Origin: Batillaria attramentaria
Lineage: Eukaryota > Mollusca > Gastropoda > Batillariidae
Assembly (NCBI GenBank): GCA_018292915.2
Contig: JACVVK020000088.1
Coordinates: 727,501-791,500, forward strand
Reading direction: 5' to 3'
Length of the DNA stretch: 64,000 nucleotides
Made by a program: the position numbers and the translations under genes. Under the pieces are notes generated by a model, which was not told the DNA's origin, searched no databases, and saw only the letters and a program-made list of their open reading frames with translations. This document shows, piece by piece, positions 9,890 to 24,900 of the stretch (within the stretch, counting starts at the first letter, position 1; each line of letters begins with the position of its first letter).

Positions 9890-12800
9890 GTAATGCATGT
9901 ATTGATTCTTACCAGTTCATTCATATCCAGCATTTTACAGTTGTAAAAGGATTCACTCAGATAGTTGCATAAGCCCAATATTTAAATCTAGTTAACTCTT
10001 TTGAATTCACTTCCACAGGCGGCTTTAGTCAACAAGAATGGGTGAATGTAACACTTGATGAAATTTATGTTGAACGAAACGTTTCATGCACTGGCATGTG
10101 AAGGCTATAATGGTTTATGAACCTTTCACATCCTACTCTGCTTTAAATTGGTACAGTCCATTGTTTTAGGAAACTTTATGGAAGGGTTCCCTGTACCTTA
10201 GCAGTCTAAAATTCTAAAATTATTCTAAAATGGCTGTGACATGATAACTTCGGTACACTGATCCCAAAGTGTGCTAAAAGGCTATCAAAATAGGCAACTC
10301 CTAGTAATATTTAATCATAGCAACAGTGACTGTTTCTCTGTGTTTCAAATATCCATGTTTATGCCATGTACAGTTTCAAGTCAGCAGAGTGAATTGATTT
10401 GAAAGCATGGTTAGTACGTGCAACTAACTATACTTTCATTTTATATAAAGAGGTTTCCTCGACAGTCGACCACTGTGGACAATTGACCATAAAAATTAGC
10501 CATATATATAGAGAGAGAGAGATTGTAATGTGTGCTCTCAGCAGACACCAGATTTAAAGCAGATATTTGTAATACTGACATGTATTAAGCCTTTCCTTTG
10601 CAAGTCCACTTGTAGGCGGATCCAAGAGTTTTAGCACTGTGGGAATCACGGGAAAGCTGTTGCATACGCATCATTCATGACGTATCGCATTCCGGTGTGG
10701 GTTTCCCTTCTGTTGAAACCGCATGGTTTTGAGAGATGTCGGTTTGCCAGTTTTGCAGCCCTGTTTTTCGTAAGTGTAGATGTGCGTATCAACAAGATGG
10801 CGGCGTGATCACTACATAATGGGGATAATCATCAATTTTTGTTCGATATTCCGGGGAATAGTGCAGAAAGTGAAGATTAGAGTGTGGCAAGATGTGTAGA
10901 TTTGGACAGCGGTTTTCCTGTTACCATCAGACATGCAGAAGAATTGGAAGAAAATGAAGTGATGATGGGAACGAGGAGGTGATCAATCAACGCTAATCAA
11001 GTTCCAGTGGGTGTGGCAGATGTGTACTGTGAGGGGAGGCCAGGAAAGTCTGAGAGGGGTGAGTAGGGGCAGTAGGAGGCAACTGGGTGAAACTAGAGGG
11101 AGTGCTGCATTAGATCTGAATCTCACGGCTGTTCGGATAAACACATACACAGACACTGACAGTAATCAGTCTACGAAGGTGAGCATGGTCATAGTGTGTT
11201 CCCCCTGCTGATTGTGACATGATAGACTTTTAGGATATTCTTCCCTGGACTTTGTCATGTTACTGCAGAGCAGAGCACCGAACAAACCTGTATGCTAGAC
11301 AGAGAGGTGTGCATTGGTGGAGGGGGGGGGGGCGGGGGGGGCTGAAAAGCAGGCCACACTGTGCATTTTGCTGTGTCAGATGTGCTCAGTCCTCTATATA
11401 TAGGTGTTTCAAGTATGATCTAAAGGCGCGTCTTAATTGAGCCCGAACAACTCCTTGGGCGAACAAAAGCGAAATTCTTCAGCTTGCTTCAGCGTGGCCT
11501 CTACGTACTAACTAGGCGTCGAGCATTTGTGAGACATGACCTAGGAATATAGCAGTGGCGCCGATTGTGAGCTTACCAGTGAAGTGCGTCTCGTAGCACC
11601 TGTAGCTTCTGAGGGAAATCAAGGAGTTACATGACAACATGGCTTTACGCACTCAAAAGGGCACTATCTGAACTAATCAGTGTGACCCAACTGCACCATG
11701 AATTGCATTAAAAACCGAAATAATCACCAACAAAACCATTGAACCGACAGACAGTTACGAGCCGGTACACCGGCATAGCAGATGGTCACCAGCACACGAC
11801 GGAAGAAAAACGTCATACCGACAACAGTGCCGCGGTTTTGCATCAATTTTAGCAAACAAAATCAAAATTCTTCACTACCTCAGTAATCAGTGTGACGCAA
11901 GTGAGCCATGAAAGTTATAGATGCCTGAAATATCAGCGACTAGAACACTGACTCGGTACTCGCCATGTGACAACGCGAGCCCGGCAGGCGCACACCACCA
12001 CGCGAGCAGACGGCATTAGCATGCGAAGCAAAAACGTCATAATTACAGATATTTCGCATTTTTACTTCACCTGTAGCATTGTAAGTAAAATATACACTAT
12101 CCTTACTAATCAATGTATTCCAACAGCACCAAGAAACTTCTTCATTGCCAAAATATTAATGCTTGTAACTTTGAACCGACACCGGCCATGTGCGAGTGCG
12201 ACCCTCCGTCATCTTGAAATCAGATAGCCGGGGAATCTGGACCAGCCAATCAGATAGCGCCTGGCAAAATCGTTCGTGGTTGTTCGGACTTCCTCGCATT
12301 GCATGTCGAGCGAAGCCCAAACTGTCCAAAATCTCTTCACGAACAAAAAAATGATTCGTCCGAAGCATTTTTCCTTCGGTCTTCATGGTTCCTCGGACTT
12401 CTTCGGGCTCAATTAAGACGCGCCTTTAGGCAGTGTAGGGATAGATCTCATGACAGACATCACCAGCAGCTATTTCAGTAAGCCTGCAGTACAAGTCAGT
12501 TGCATACCAAAGTGTTCTGTTTGTGTGTTTGAACAGCCTGTTAAGTATCATGCAAGCTCGGGTCATGAGTTCGTAGCCCAGCTTGGGCCAAATATTTGTG
12601 CTGGCTTTTTCATTGTTACCCCGTCTTTGATAACACCTTATGTGGTGGAAAAGGATGTTAAACCCCAAAACACCCACCCACCCGTGTCATGCAAGGTCAG
12701 TACAAATGAGGACTAAACAGAAACCATGCACAGCATCACAAAATGTTTTATTTTTTGGAACTGACATGTGTAGTAAATCTGCACATTGGTTGATAAAAAT

Positions 12801-15800
12801 GTATCTATGACAAGGTTCAGCTTTTATTCCCACTGCTTCAGGATGGATATTTCCACTAAACTAGGTGCAAATATACTTATGAAAGTCAAACACGAGGCTA
12901 GAAAAAGATGAATGATCTCCCTTCGGGACACAGTTATCTCCCCACTTGTTTCCCTTGATGACAATTTTATGCTTATTGCATTCTGTATTCAGTATCCTTT
13001 CAGATATTATACAGTTATTAATATAAAAAATGAGAGGTATGTGTACAGTAACCCTAAAACTGAATGTACCCACAAACTGTTATTTTTTCCAAATAGTTCT
13101 GCAAAGGAAAGGGTTAAAGGGCAAGGCAAGTCAAATGCAATGTTGGGTTTAGGGGATAGATAGTAGTGTCCTAGACGGCTGCAGCCCAAAAGATTTCAAC
13201 ACGAATATACCAGTCAGCATTTATCACACCAAACGGCAGCCGAAATGCGATGCCATGGGGGCTGCCATGTTGATCCTAGCAGTGACGTCACTCCACCACT
13301 CAGCAGCAGGCGAGATTCTGACATTGTGCGTGCAGGTGTGCCTGCTACACGTTTTAGGCGTACTATTTCTGGCTCGTATACACACTTTGCTTATTTCCTG
13401 AAAGTTAGAATGGATTTGGGGATAGTTCCCTATAATTTCAAGCCAGAATATTCTGAGGAAGAGCTCAGTAAGGGGTCAGGCAGAAAACAGTGGGGACGAT
13501 GGGGAAGAGCCGATTGATGAGAACGAGTGTGGGAGATGCGTGTTTGACAAGTGAAGCAGCAACATCGTTCGCAAAAGCGCCAGTGAAACATACCGGGATA
13601 AAATGATCTCCACAAATGAGGTCTCGATTGTTCCAGGCGTATTCCTGCACTCAGCGGGGCAAGCGAGCCGTTGTTCAAGGTCTCCAACCATTTCGCACAC
13701 AACCTCCGTTTTTCCTTTGATTTGTTGAGATTCGGAAATTCAAAAAAGCTTTTGTGGCTTCCACCTGCATTCTTACACGTGCCCTGTTTGCTGAAACAAC
13801 CAAACGCTTTGCACTGTGGCATCTCGAACACAAAATAACACTCTGGAACAACCCGCTCAAAGCGGGCACTGCTGACAGTGGTGGTGGAGTGACGTCACCG
13901 TCAGCACCTTTCCCGTCTCATTCGCTAAAGAGTGCGGCAACATGGCGCAGCCCAGGAACCGAAAGCAGAGGGTGTTTTCGGCGCATTTTTGAGTAAATGG
14001 TACTTTGTTCACGAAAACGTTTGCTGTCTAACAGCTTAGGACCTCAATATCTGTCATTTAAACCCAATAGTGCTCTTGACTTGCCGTACCCTTTAAATAC
14101 AGACTTGAATATTGAGACACGCAGTCATGCATCTCTGTCAGCTTAAAAATGTTTGGGACTAGAATGGGTGAAAAATTTGGTGCTAAAGAGTGACATAGAC
14201 ATCAACAACTCAACTACATGTGTGTGTCCATGCACAGGTTATGATGTCACAGGACTCTTCATGAAGAATTGGGATGTTGCTGATGAAACAGGTCAGTGTT
14301 CATTTGACCAAGACCTTGAAGATGCTGAGCTTGTTTGCAAGACATTAAACATAGAACTCCACCAAGTCAACTTTGTGAAGCAGTACTGGAATCTGGTGTT
14401 CAGGTATGTATGCACTCTGCATCCCCACAAAAAAGTTTGCAGAAGCATGCATCATAATACATGTACTACTCCATCCTGCAGCCCAACAAAGTCATGATTA
14501 ATCGCAAACCAGGGAGGTTACAGTTTTGCCTCTGCTGATGCATTGCTTGAAAATGTGTAACACACACAATTGCTTCGGGTCTGTATAGGTTAGCTCTCCT
14601 AACAGATCTGGTACATGTGCTGATAAAACTCTTGCCACTTACTTTGCAAGACCTTTCTATCCCACAGAGTTTCCATCAGTGTGAGTAGCAGTAATTTTAG
14701 CACCAGCCAGTTACAACTTAAAGAACAATTCTCTAATGTGACTTGCAAACAGACCACAGTTTGGTCCTCCATTCTCACTTGTCAGGCAAGTGGCCTAATG
14801 GTTAAGGCGTCTGCTATTGATTCTGAGGCTGCTATGGATCGTGAGACACAGGTTCAAATCCCTGGTGGGCAGGATTTATCTTGGCCAGATCGAGTTAAAC
14901 TCATGTGCATAGACCCATTTAGGGCGCTTGTCTCACTTTTGTGTACACACACACACGTACAGTATAAAGTGTGCATGTTAAAAATCATATTTCAAATGGG
15001 AGGGGCCTTGGAATGGAAAACAAGTACATATAGTAATAATAATAATAATAATGATGATTTGTCTGGCGCCCAACCTCCTGCTGGAGCTCTGGGTGCCTCA
15101 CAATAGCTAGTATAGTGGCAGTACATACACATGAGATACAAATGACAAATACATTACACATTGCATACACATATATGAAATAGACATCACATACACATTA
15201 CATACACACAGCTATGATACATCTTAGCATGACATCGTAAAATGACAATGATGGTGACAGTGAAGGTAAGAAGTTAGTCTGTATAATACAGCCGTAAGAA
15301 ATAGGATTTCAAAGCAGTTTTAAAAGAGTCCGTTGACTCTGCATGGCAAACATGGGAAGGCAGGCTGTTCCAAGTGACTGGACTGTGGTAGAGCAATGCT
15401 CGCTGACCTAGTGTTTTCGATTTAACCTGTGGAATGCGTAGGATGCAGGTGTCAGCGGAGGATCTGAGTTGTCTGGAGGGTGTGTACAGCTGCAGCAGAG
15501 AGGAAAGATATGAAGGACAGGACATATCATGCATGCAGGGAAAAATAGCAAAAACAAATGTGTGGTGGTGCACTGTGGCAACATGCAGGGAGCAGCCCAA
15601 ATTTCCTTTTCTCAAGTATCCGAGTTTAAGTTGTACATACATGTACATGTACCAATGAACCAGTTGTGAATTAAGGTGAAAGGATTAAGGTGATTCTATT
15701 TTGCTGTTATATTTGTTCAGAATAGTTTTTCTTTTTGTCCTTTCTCTGTACATAGCGAAATGGTGAAGGACTACCAGAAGGGCATCACCCCAAATCCAGA

Positions 15801-18800
15801 TGTCTTGTGTAATAAGCTTATAAAGTTTGATGCCTTTCTTCGACATGCTGTTGAGAACTTAGGAGGTGAAGCACTTGCTACAGGACACTATGCAAGAACG
15901 AGTGCTGGATTTGACCTCCAGCCAGTTGGTGAAAACAGTGGTTAGTACAGTGTTATACTGAGGTACATGGGCACCATGCCTGGTGCTGGTACTAAGAATC
16001 ATTTTCATTCTGATTTAACTGAAAACTTAACTAGTGCAAGAAGAGTTTATAAAAATAATAATAATAATACTGATATTGTGTAGGTGCTTTATCCGATTTC
16101 TTTAACTGGCCCAAAGAGCCGTGAGCTGAATTCAACATGCTCTCCCACAATGGACATGAACACATTACAATCATGTGGTGCGAAGGGTCAGCTCAGCAAT
16201 CAAGTTTCCAAATTTAGAATTGCTTTTATTTTATTTTATTTTTTTTAGCTGAATATTTCCATAGCTTATCTGTGATGGCATGTGCTAAGGGGCTATACAG
16301 TGTAAATTTGGTCAGTATGCCAGCACTCATTTTATAACCAAAACATTGTAGCAGTTTACCCACAAGCAAACCAGATATTGGCATTATTGAACATGCAGTA
16401 CTTAAAGCCCAAATAAACAGAAAGTTGTGAAATAAACGCTGTTAAAAACAGTCCACGTTCTGTCGTTAGGCCGTTCCACTCTTATTCAGTCCCCACAACT
16501 GAAGAAGCCATCAGAGGCTATTTTCGTCTGTTACAGCCAATGAAAAAGTGCCCTGCAAAGTAGGTGATCGCCTACGTCCCTTGCACAGCTCTCATTGACT
16601 GGAGTCAAGTTTGTTATGCATAGCAACGTGATTCTACCGGGAATCTGCAGCAGCACTGGGTTTCTTATCAGCTCAGTTGAAAGAAAAATATGACAGTCTT
16701 GTGTCTTTTTAGTTGTAAACCTGCGCTCTGGGCCATGCACAAACAGATACGATTCTGACAACCCCAGTCTAGAAGGCATGGAGTGAATGAGTCGACAGGT
16801 TGGCCCAGCGAAGACAACTGCTACGTGATTTGTGGGCAAAGAATCAAATAAGATCTGCTATTTTTTTCTTCTTTTGAATCTCAAGTCCAGCGGTCTTTGA
16901 CTGAACCAAAGCTAACATAATACCAGATATCCTTGTTTGTTTCAGAAACGATAGACATGCGTTTGTTTTCAGAAATATCAAGTCCAAATGCACCGAGTCA
17001 GATTGTGCGGTGCTAGATCTGTATGCCTTGTGTAACACCCTTCTTCCTGGTGAACTCATTCGAAACTTATTTTCACCAACGATGCACAGCCTCAGAATAT
17101 TGCCTTGTACTTGAAAGTCCGCTGATTGTTTCTTTTGCCCAAAGCGGACTGAACACAGGAGAAACCAGTGTGGTCGGTGATGCCGATGAGAAAGTTTTGA
17201 TTTGGCGTGTATGGAGAAACACATTGCATGAGTTGAGAATCCTTGCTGAGGCAGAGACTCACGCACCATGCTCCCCCCCCCCCTCCCAGCTGGGGCCAAA
17301 TACTTGTGCTGGCCATTTTCTGAGTCTTGTCCCTGTCTTTGATATCACCCATTCGGGTAGAAAAGGACATGAAACTCCCCCCCCCCCCCCCACCCACCCC
17401 CCACAAAGATCTCTATAGAGAAACAACTTTTTTAAAGACTCAAAACCGGTATGACGGAAACAGAAGTAATATTCATTGATCTTGACTCATACACTATACT
17501 GCTGTAAGGAAATGACTTACCTAGATTTTCTCTTAGTCCTGATCAATTGTCCTGCTTGGACATGTAGTTGTAGAGCCCAAAGTTATGATGACACTGCAAT
17601 GTAGGATAACATAGGGTAGAGAAATTAAAAAGACTTTGTTTCATATTTTCATTTGTGTGAACAGGTCTGGTGCTCTCAGTGTTGCATGCTGTACTCAGTC
17701 CACATAAATTTTTGTTAACCCTGTCAGCTTAACACACTGAAAATATTTTGACACTTTATAGCCTTCTGGACTGTGGACCGACGTCTCTTATGGGATCAAC
17801 TACTAGGCTGTGCTGATCTTTTCAATATTGTTCAACAAGTTCAATGGAAGATTCAGATGCGAATAAATTACTCTTTGTAAATCGTGTTTTCCATAAAATA
17901 CTGCAAATACCTTCTTTGTTTTTAGTATCAGCGCTCCACGCTGGCCAGATGAGAGTGTGAGTGTCTTGTCAAACTTACATAGATAGATCTGCTCAACACA
18001 GAAGACGTGGCAACTTTGTGATAGACTTGAAAAATAATTACATGTCAAGGAATGGCTGGCGTGATTCCGCCTGATGTTTGACGCAAGAAACGGGTCACTA
18101 TATACGTCACACACAGAAAGGGAGACAGTTTTTGTAAGTGGGAAATAACTACTCTAGATTCTGCTCGTGTCTACAGTCAGCCCGTGAAACGAAACATTGT
18201 ATGCAGTTTATTTTCCTTGGTCTTGTGTCAGTTTTACATCTGAAATAGCATGTGCAACACGGCAGGGCATGCTGATCACAATCACAGAGAAGGTTGCGAA
18301 AGCGATTCCCTCGATACGGAAGAGCCTGGATGGAAGAAGATAAATTATATTCCCCCAAATCCCCGGATGGGATAAAGGAAATCTCCGGGATGGGATGCTT
18401 TGTTTCTACTAGGAACCAAGGGACTGAAGCGAGGAGCACCTTGCAACAAAACATTAATTTAAAAAAATAACGGCATGCTTTTGCCCGTAAACATAGGTAT
18501 TTTCTGAAAGCTGAGACACTGCTGAATCTGATGAGATGGTCGTTTTTGGCATATTTTGAACTTTGACGGTTACAGTTGGGCTTTAAGTTCTGTAGTGCCC
18601 TAGAATGTGTCTTGCATTATGTTTCATAGTTTGGTTTATTCATGTTGTCATGTTCTTTTGCATTTTATTTGAACAAATATTCTGAAAGTATACTGTTCCT
18701 CAAGTTGTGTACTTACAGCATTTTGGTGCAATATTTTGCAACAGTTGTACAGAGTATAAATTTGGTGGGAATACCAGTGTGTACACATACTTTTTAACAG

Positions 18801-18857
18801 ACATTAAACTTCACAGAATGAGTGTGCTGTGACCTAGCCCACCCACCCCACCCCTTT

Positions 18858-18928
<71 letters not shown>

Positions 18929-21900
18929 ACAAGAGCAGCTAAAACAGGTTGACTCTTTGGTTGTTAAATGCAGGGGTGAAACTTCTGAAAGCAGTGGATT
19001 GCATAAAAGACCAGACGTTCTTCCTGTCCCAAATTCCACAGAGTGCTTTGCAGCGTACAGTCTTTCCTCTCGGGGAATTTACCAAAGATGTGACCAAAAC
19101 TATTGCACTGGAAGCAGGATTTGAAAAGATTGTGCAGAAAAAAGAGGTAAGTGGTTTATCTGTATATGAAAGTAAATAGTGATTAATATGCAGGGGTCGC
19201 GCTGGTGTTTTGTTTGCATTTTGCAATAGAAAAAGCATGAGGTCGATAAAAATGTGTATGGCGTTTAAAAAAAGAAAAAAAAAAAAAGAAGCATACACAT
19301 CAGAGGGAAGGTTTCAATTTTTATGACATCAGTTTGTGAAGGGAGTGAAAGTACCCCAAGAGTCGCACAGAACGCTTCCTATTGTCACTCTACCGGCTAG
19401 TGACCAGTGTAATCAAACCCACGTCGCTCACTGCTGACTGCCCTCCAGCAGTAATTGTCAAGGGAGTAGCCCAGCAAACAGACTTAGCAGGGAGACTGTT
19501 GATAATGCCTTTTAGTATGCCTTTGAGTATGCAGAGGACCCTTGAAAATGTGTCGGGCATCCCCAGAATGAAAAAAAAATGCAATAAACTTGAAGGTGAT
19601 TTATTTATTATTTACCCCCAGTCACGCTGTGAGACTGCCAGTGTGAACAGACCACAGCTGACTGCTATCAGTATTGCAAAATTCAGAGAAATTCCGACAG
19701 CTGATTGGGTGTTGATTCGCCTATAAATCGTGAAATCATGATAAAAACCTTTACCATCATTTGCTGAAAAGGGCCTAGATGCCTGTCCTGTCCACATGCT
19801 TAAAGATCTAAGCTCCCAACAAAAAGCTTTCTGAAGTATGAAAATTTGTTACAGAGTCGACCGTGCAAGCACAGTCAACTCAGTCACAGTTGCTGAGTTC
19901 ACATAGTGTCCAAACAGCGACAAAACGGTGCCAAAAAACTGCCCCCACTTCCTGTCGGGCTCCGTCCACGCTACTGTGCATATCCCCATGCAACCCGGCT
20001 CATTATGTGACCACGCCGCGGATATGTCAGTTTAGACTGAGCGATGTCAGACATGGCGCAAGCTATGCTACTACCGGTAAGTACACGTATTTCAAATCAA
20101 TTTTGTTCCTTGCGTAAATATTTTAGATTGAGCTTGCAGGACCAAAAGTAAAACTGCAAGTTGGAGATGTTGCCGATAAAATGCACCTGGCAAATCCGAG
20201 TGCCCACCGCCATGCTGACGGCGACAGCACGGTATACACGCTACACCGATCAAATTCAAAAGTATGGGGGTCACTGCAGAAAGTACTGACTCAGTTTTAT
20301 CAGCCACAACATCTCCAGATTGCGGTTTTACTTTTCATTCTGCAAGCTCGAGCTGAAATGTTTACGCAAGAAACAAAATTGTTTTCCAGTACGTGTACCT
20401 ACTGGTAGTAGCATAGCTTGCGCCATATCAGTCCAACATCGCTCAGTCGTCTAAACTGACGTATCCGCGGCGTGGTCACATAATGAGCCGGGTTGCACAG
20501 GAATGTGCACAGTAGCGTGGACGGAGCCCGACAGGAAGTGGGGGCAGTTTTTTTGCACGGTTGTGTCGCTGTTTCTGGACACTGTGTGAACTCTGCAACT
20601 GTGACAGAGTTAACTGTGCTTGCACGGTCAACTCCATAAAAAATTTTTCGCACTTCGGAAAGCTTTTTGTTGGGAGCTTTGATCTTTAAGCCCTTGTACC
20701 AAATGACTCAACAGCTCACATCTCTTGACCCCACATCAAATGATGTGTTGGGCCTGATGCGTGAAACACATTATAGACTAGTCTGAGACTTGCCTCTAGT
20801 CTCAAACTTATGAAGCGTTGACAGTTAGTCCCTAGAACAGTCGTAAACTTGCGTTGGTCTTCGTTTAACCCTTTTTTGATGGGCTCTGAATATACTCCTC
20901 TTTTCTTTTTTTTTTATCTTTTTGCGGTTTTTTTGGGGGTTTTTTCATGGTACAAGAACAGGAGCAGAGTGGCATGGTAGACTAATAATACAAAGACATC
21001 AAGACAAGTAGACTTACTAACATAGAAGACTAGTACATGTATCTAGACATAGCAGAACAAGGCGAGCAGTAGCAGTACAGGTACACAGTACAACAGCCAC
21101 ATGACAGAAAAGAACAAAAAAAAAAAAAAACAACCAACAGATGAACAGGAGGGGAAAAAAAAAGGGGGGGGGGGTGTATGCGTGTGGAGGGGGGGGGGCT
21201 GAGGAGTATGGTCATGGTAGCAGTAGGCCTGTGAGCAATGTTCATGTAACAGTGACTCATTGACTGACTCCATGTATTTAGCATTTCAGGTAACCAGGGG
21301 AGTGTATAGGCCGTTCTTAACCGGGCGGACTTTTGGTTCGTGAACTAGGTTCGAAGAGTAGGTTCGCACATGTTGTTTCTTAACTGACCAAATACTTGTG
21401 CGCAAACCCTGGTTCGAAAGGTTCGCCGAACTAGGTTCGAGGACTGCATAGCGTGTTATGGGAACCCTCGCGATCCTTTTGCCGATCCTGCGCTCTGTTT
21501 GGCTGCTCGGGGAGAGCTGTTGTGCGCATGTACATAGTTGAGGAAAATGGCGGACGGATTGGCGGCTATCGACTCACTTCACATTTCCCTCTCTTGCGCA
21601 CTTTTCCTCTTTTTTCCTCTTCCTCGGCTTCCAAGAGTTCACTCAAAACGATAACTACCGCAAATGCCTGGTCGTCTCGATCTACGAAGACGGCCATTTT
21701 GGTTGTTTACGATTGTCTCAACTTCCGAGTCCGCCTTGTTCGGGCGATGACGTATGCATATCATTAACGGTCGGTTAAGAAAGAGAAGTAGTCCGGCCGA
21801 ACCTCTGAAACTATGTACGTGTGCGCGCTTGCCCTGTTCGTATACAATACTCAGCTCGCCGAACAAGTTTGCCAGACTGGTGGTTCGCCCGGTTAAGAAC

Positions 21901-24900
21901 AGCCTTTGGGAGCCAAGTTGAGCTGAACTGTTTGAATTTCCCTTGGATCAGAGACAAATATTTTCCTGGATAAATCTTGCCTTTAAGAGTCTGGTAAAGT
22001 TGTCTATTCTGGGTGTAGAGCCGTTGAATTGACATTTGTAGATAAAGAATTTAGCAAGGAGTAAAATGAAGTCCAGTATATTATCTCTTTTCACATTCTG
22101 TACATTACCAAAAAGGATGAGCTGCTCTGACAGAGCCAGTCTGGTACAATGCAAACATTTGTTCTGCAACAGTGATAGTAACTCACACCAAAATCGCTGC
22201 ACAACATTACATTCCCAGAAAGAATGCGCATTGCATTTGCCTACTGCTGTTGGAATGGTTTCAAATTTTAGCAAGACAGATTTTACTGCTTGATTACCGT
22301 TCAGGATGTACTGCAAAGCTTTATTGTTATCAACATCTGATAAAGACTGTACTGTTGACATAATATACCAGCATCAGTCCAATCCTTCACATTGACTACT
22401 CTATTATCTCTAGTTATGTTGACATTGTAGTGGATGTACTCGGATAAAAATTCATTCACATTCTGTGGACAACACTTTTCACAAAAGAGTTTATAGTGCT
22501 TCAATACATCTACCCAAAAGGGGTTTGACAGTTTGTGCATTAACACATTGGCAAACTCCCCTCCACGGACGTTCAGTTTTTCTAAGAATGGATACAGTCT
22601 GAGGACAACATCTGAAAAGCTTGACTTAGTCTGAAGGCGTCTCAGCCAGCTTATCTTCAGTGTGGCCAAGAAGGAAGAAATGTTAACATGTTTAAACCCC
22701 CCTTGTCATATGTCTGAAACACAACTGATTTTTTAATCCTACTTGGTTTTCCGTTCCATAGGAATTGAAAAAGTTCAGCTTCAAGTTGTTTTAAAAACTG
22801 TTTAGGTGGGTCTGGAAAGTTAATAAATAGATAGGTCAGCTTTGATAGTGCAAGCGTTTTAATGACATTGATTTTACCAAAAGGGGTAAGATTTCGTCTT
22901 TTCCAAGGCATAAGAATTTTCTGAACTGACAATAACTGCTCAGCATAATTTAGATCCATAATTTGGTTAATATCAGTGGAGAAAGTAATTCCAAGTACCT
23001 TGAAAATTCCGGGGTTCCACTGGAAATTCCGGTCTCTCAGATAGCGCAATGCACTATTTTTCCTAGAACCAATCCATACCAGCTGGGTCTTTTCATTATT
23101 CATTTTAAGTCCAGACATTTCAGAGAAAGTGTCTGGGATAGTATACTGTCTCCGTAAGCGACCTTTCAGAACCATCCAGAAAAAGGGACGTGTCGTCAGC
23201 GAACTGTGAAAGCAGAATCTCCCTATCTCTTATACTAATACCTTTTATGTTTACATTTCTCCTAAGCATTAAAGACAGGATTTCGGCGCATATTAAGTAT
23301 AAATATGTCGAGACGGGATCGCCCTGTCTACAGCCTCTTTCCAGGTTGAACAATTTTGAATACTGGCCGTTCACATACAGACATGAGATTGCATTTTTGT
23401 ACAAAGTTCTAAACCATTGTATAATGCTAGGGCCAAAGCAAAAGAAATCAAGACATTTTTCAATAAATTCCCACGATACACTGTCAAACGCTTTTTGAAA
23501 ATCCACTAGCATCAAAAGACCAGGGATATGTTCCTTTTCAGCATAAGTCATGACATCAGACAACAGTCGGATGTTTTCACCAATATAGCGTCCTTTTAAG
23601 AAACCTTTTTGACAATCATTTATAACATAAGGCAAAACTGTTTGTAGTCTCCTTGTGATACAGGCTGAGGCTATTTTGTAAGATACATTCAAGAGAGAAA
23701 TGACGCCAATTCTTAAGAAATTGTTTAGGTTAATTTGTTGTCCTTAGGTATACACGTGATAATGCCCTGCTGCTGGGAGACAGTTGTTCACATTCATAAC
23801 CAGCATTGACAGAGCGCATCAGGAAGTTACCAATATCTATGAAAAAGAATTTGAAAAATTCTACAGTGAAACTAGTCCGGGTAACCCATGAGTGATCGGG
23901 GAAGTCACATCCTGGGTCAGGGATCCAAGCGAAGAAACTTTTTGGTGGCTACATTTTTTTCGTGGTGGCTATGGCACAGGAACACGTCAGGCTAATATAA
24001 GAAAACTGACAGCGTACCTAAGCTGTACGATGATGTTTATAGCTGAACTTGATTGAAATGTTCACGGCTTCAACCGGCCGTCTGCGGAAGTTAGAATGGG
24101 ATCCCTTATGGCGCACGGCGAAAACTGAAGGGAATGAACTCATTGTTATTTCAGAGTTATCTTCCATGTTTTAATTATCTCCCAATTGCCCTCACACCAA
24201 CCCGCGCGCACTTTCCCGGCTGCGACATTTTTCACGAAAGGATACTAACACGGATACTTCCTCAATCAGTCTCAATCCGCGTTGTGATTTCTTCGTCGTG
24301 GTTGAAGGTAAGCAGTGTGTTTGAGTGTACTGTATTTGTACGTCCATTTTCCCCCTTTATTTCAAAACAATATGATCTCTGTCAGTTTAGACAGAGATTG
24401 TCGTCTGAGTCCGACAAGGAAGCGTGTGAGCCTACAAGCAAAGTAACGTCGCGTCACTGATACCTTTGTCTTAGCAGCCGACTATTTTAGGACATTGACT
24501 AGAGTGGTTTTAGATCTTTAAATGCTAGAACTGAAAAGCCTGCTTCAAGTTTCAAAGAAAGCCTTTACGGATACATGTCTGCAGTTACTAAATTGTACAG
24601 ACCAGGCAGGAACCAGATCTATCTATTATCTTGAAATGTTCGCACTCGATCACTCATACCAGTAACATACTGCTCCCGGATTGTACTTCACAATGTCGCT
24701 GGTGGCGTTTGTATAACTCAGAATTACTGCATAAAATTTTCTTGTCTATTGCTTCCTCAGCAACCGTGTAGAACACGTCAGCGACTTTGGCAGGCGAGAT
24801 TCAATTTTCTCAAAATATGACGTTTCAGTGGTTTGCTGACCTGGGATATTCTGAATATTTTCGCAAAGTCGAAGGACGCGGTCTCGCTCCTCACATCAAA

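Larger units (their letters stand above)
10786..12717 (+). repeat. Repeat R, copy 1, interrupted by a MITE and a SINE
   Basis: Segments 10786-11260, 12430-12556 and 12697-12717 match 24968-25410, 27383-27545 and 27546-27590 in order. Shared phrases include CAAGATGGCGGCG, GTGAAGATTAGAGTGTGGCA and CCAGCAGCTATTTCAGTAAG. The gaps in this copy are filled by the MITE 11422-12427 and the SINE 12557-12687. Its own class is not recognised. Confidence 0.7.
13282..13898. mobile_element. Element with perfect 18-bp inverted repeats containing TGACGTCA
   Basis: GTGACGTCACTCCACCAC at 13282-13299 is exactly reversed at 13881-13898, and weaker inverted similarity (GGGCTGCCATGTT) continues outside both. Inside are two convergent decayed coding fragments: P2X7-C-like on plus and THAP-like on minus. 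Each inverted repeat contains the CRE palindrome TGACGTCA. Confidence 0.6.

Noticed and set aside
14786..14870. Possible tRNA gene
   Set aside because: A and B boxes are present but the acceptor stem and anticodon arm do not pair. A SINE head is more likely.
15760..15945. ATG-initiated ORF starting [14 protein letters not shown] as a separate small gene
   Set aside because: It is internal to TRMU exon 3; the apparent start is a conserved internal Met.
16051..16200. Another copy of the CR1/L2-like LINE tail because of AATAAT repeats
   Set aside because: The sequence after the repeats (TGTAGGTGCTTTATCCGATT) does not match the tail at 15031 or 41171.
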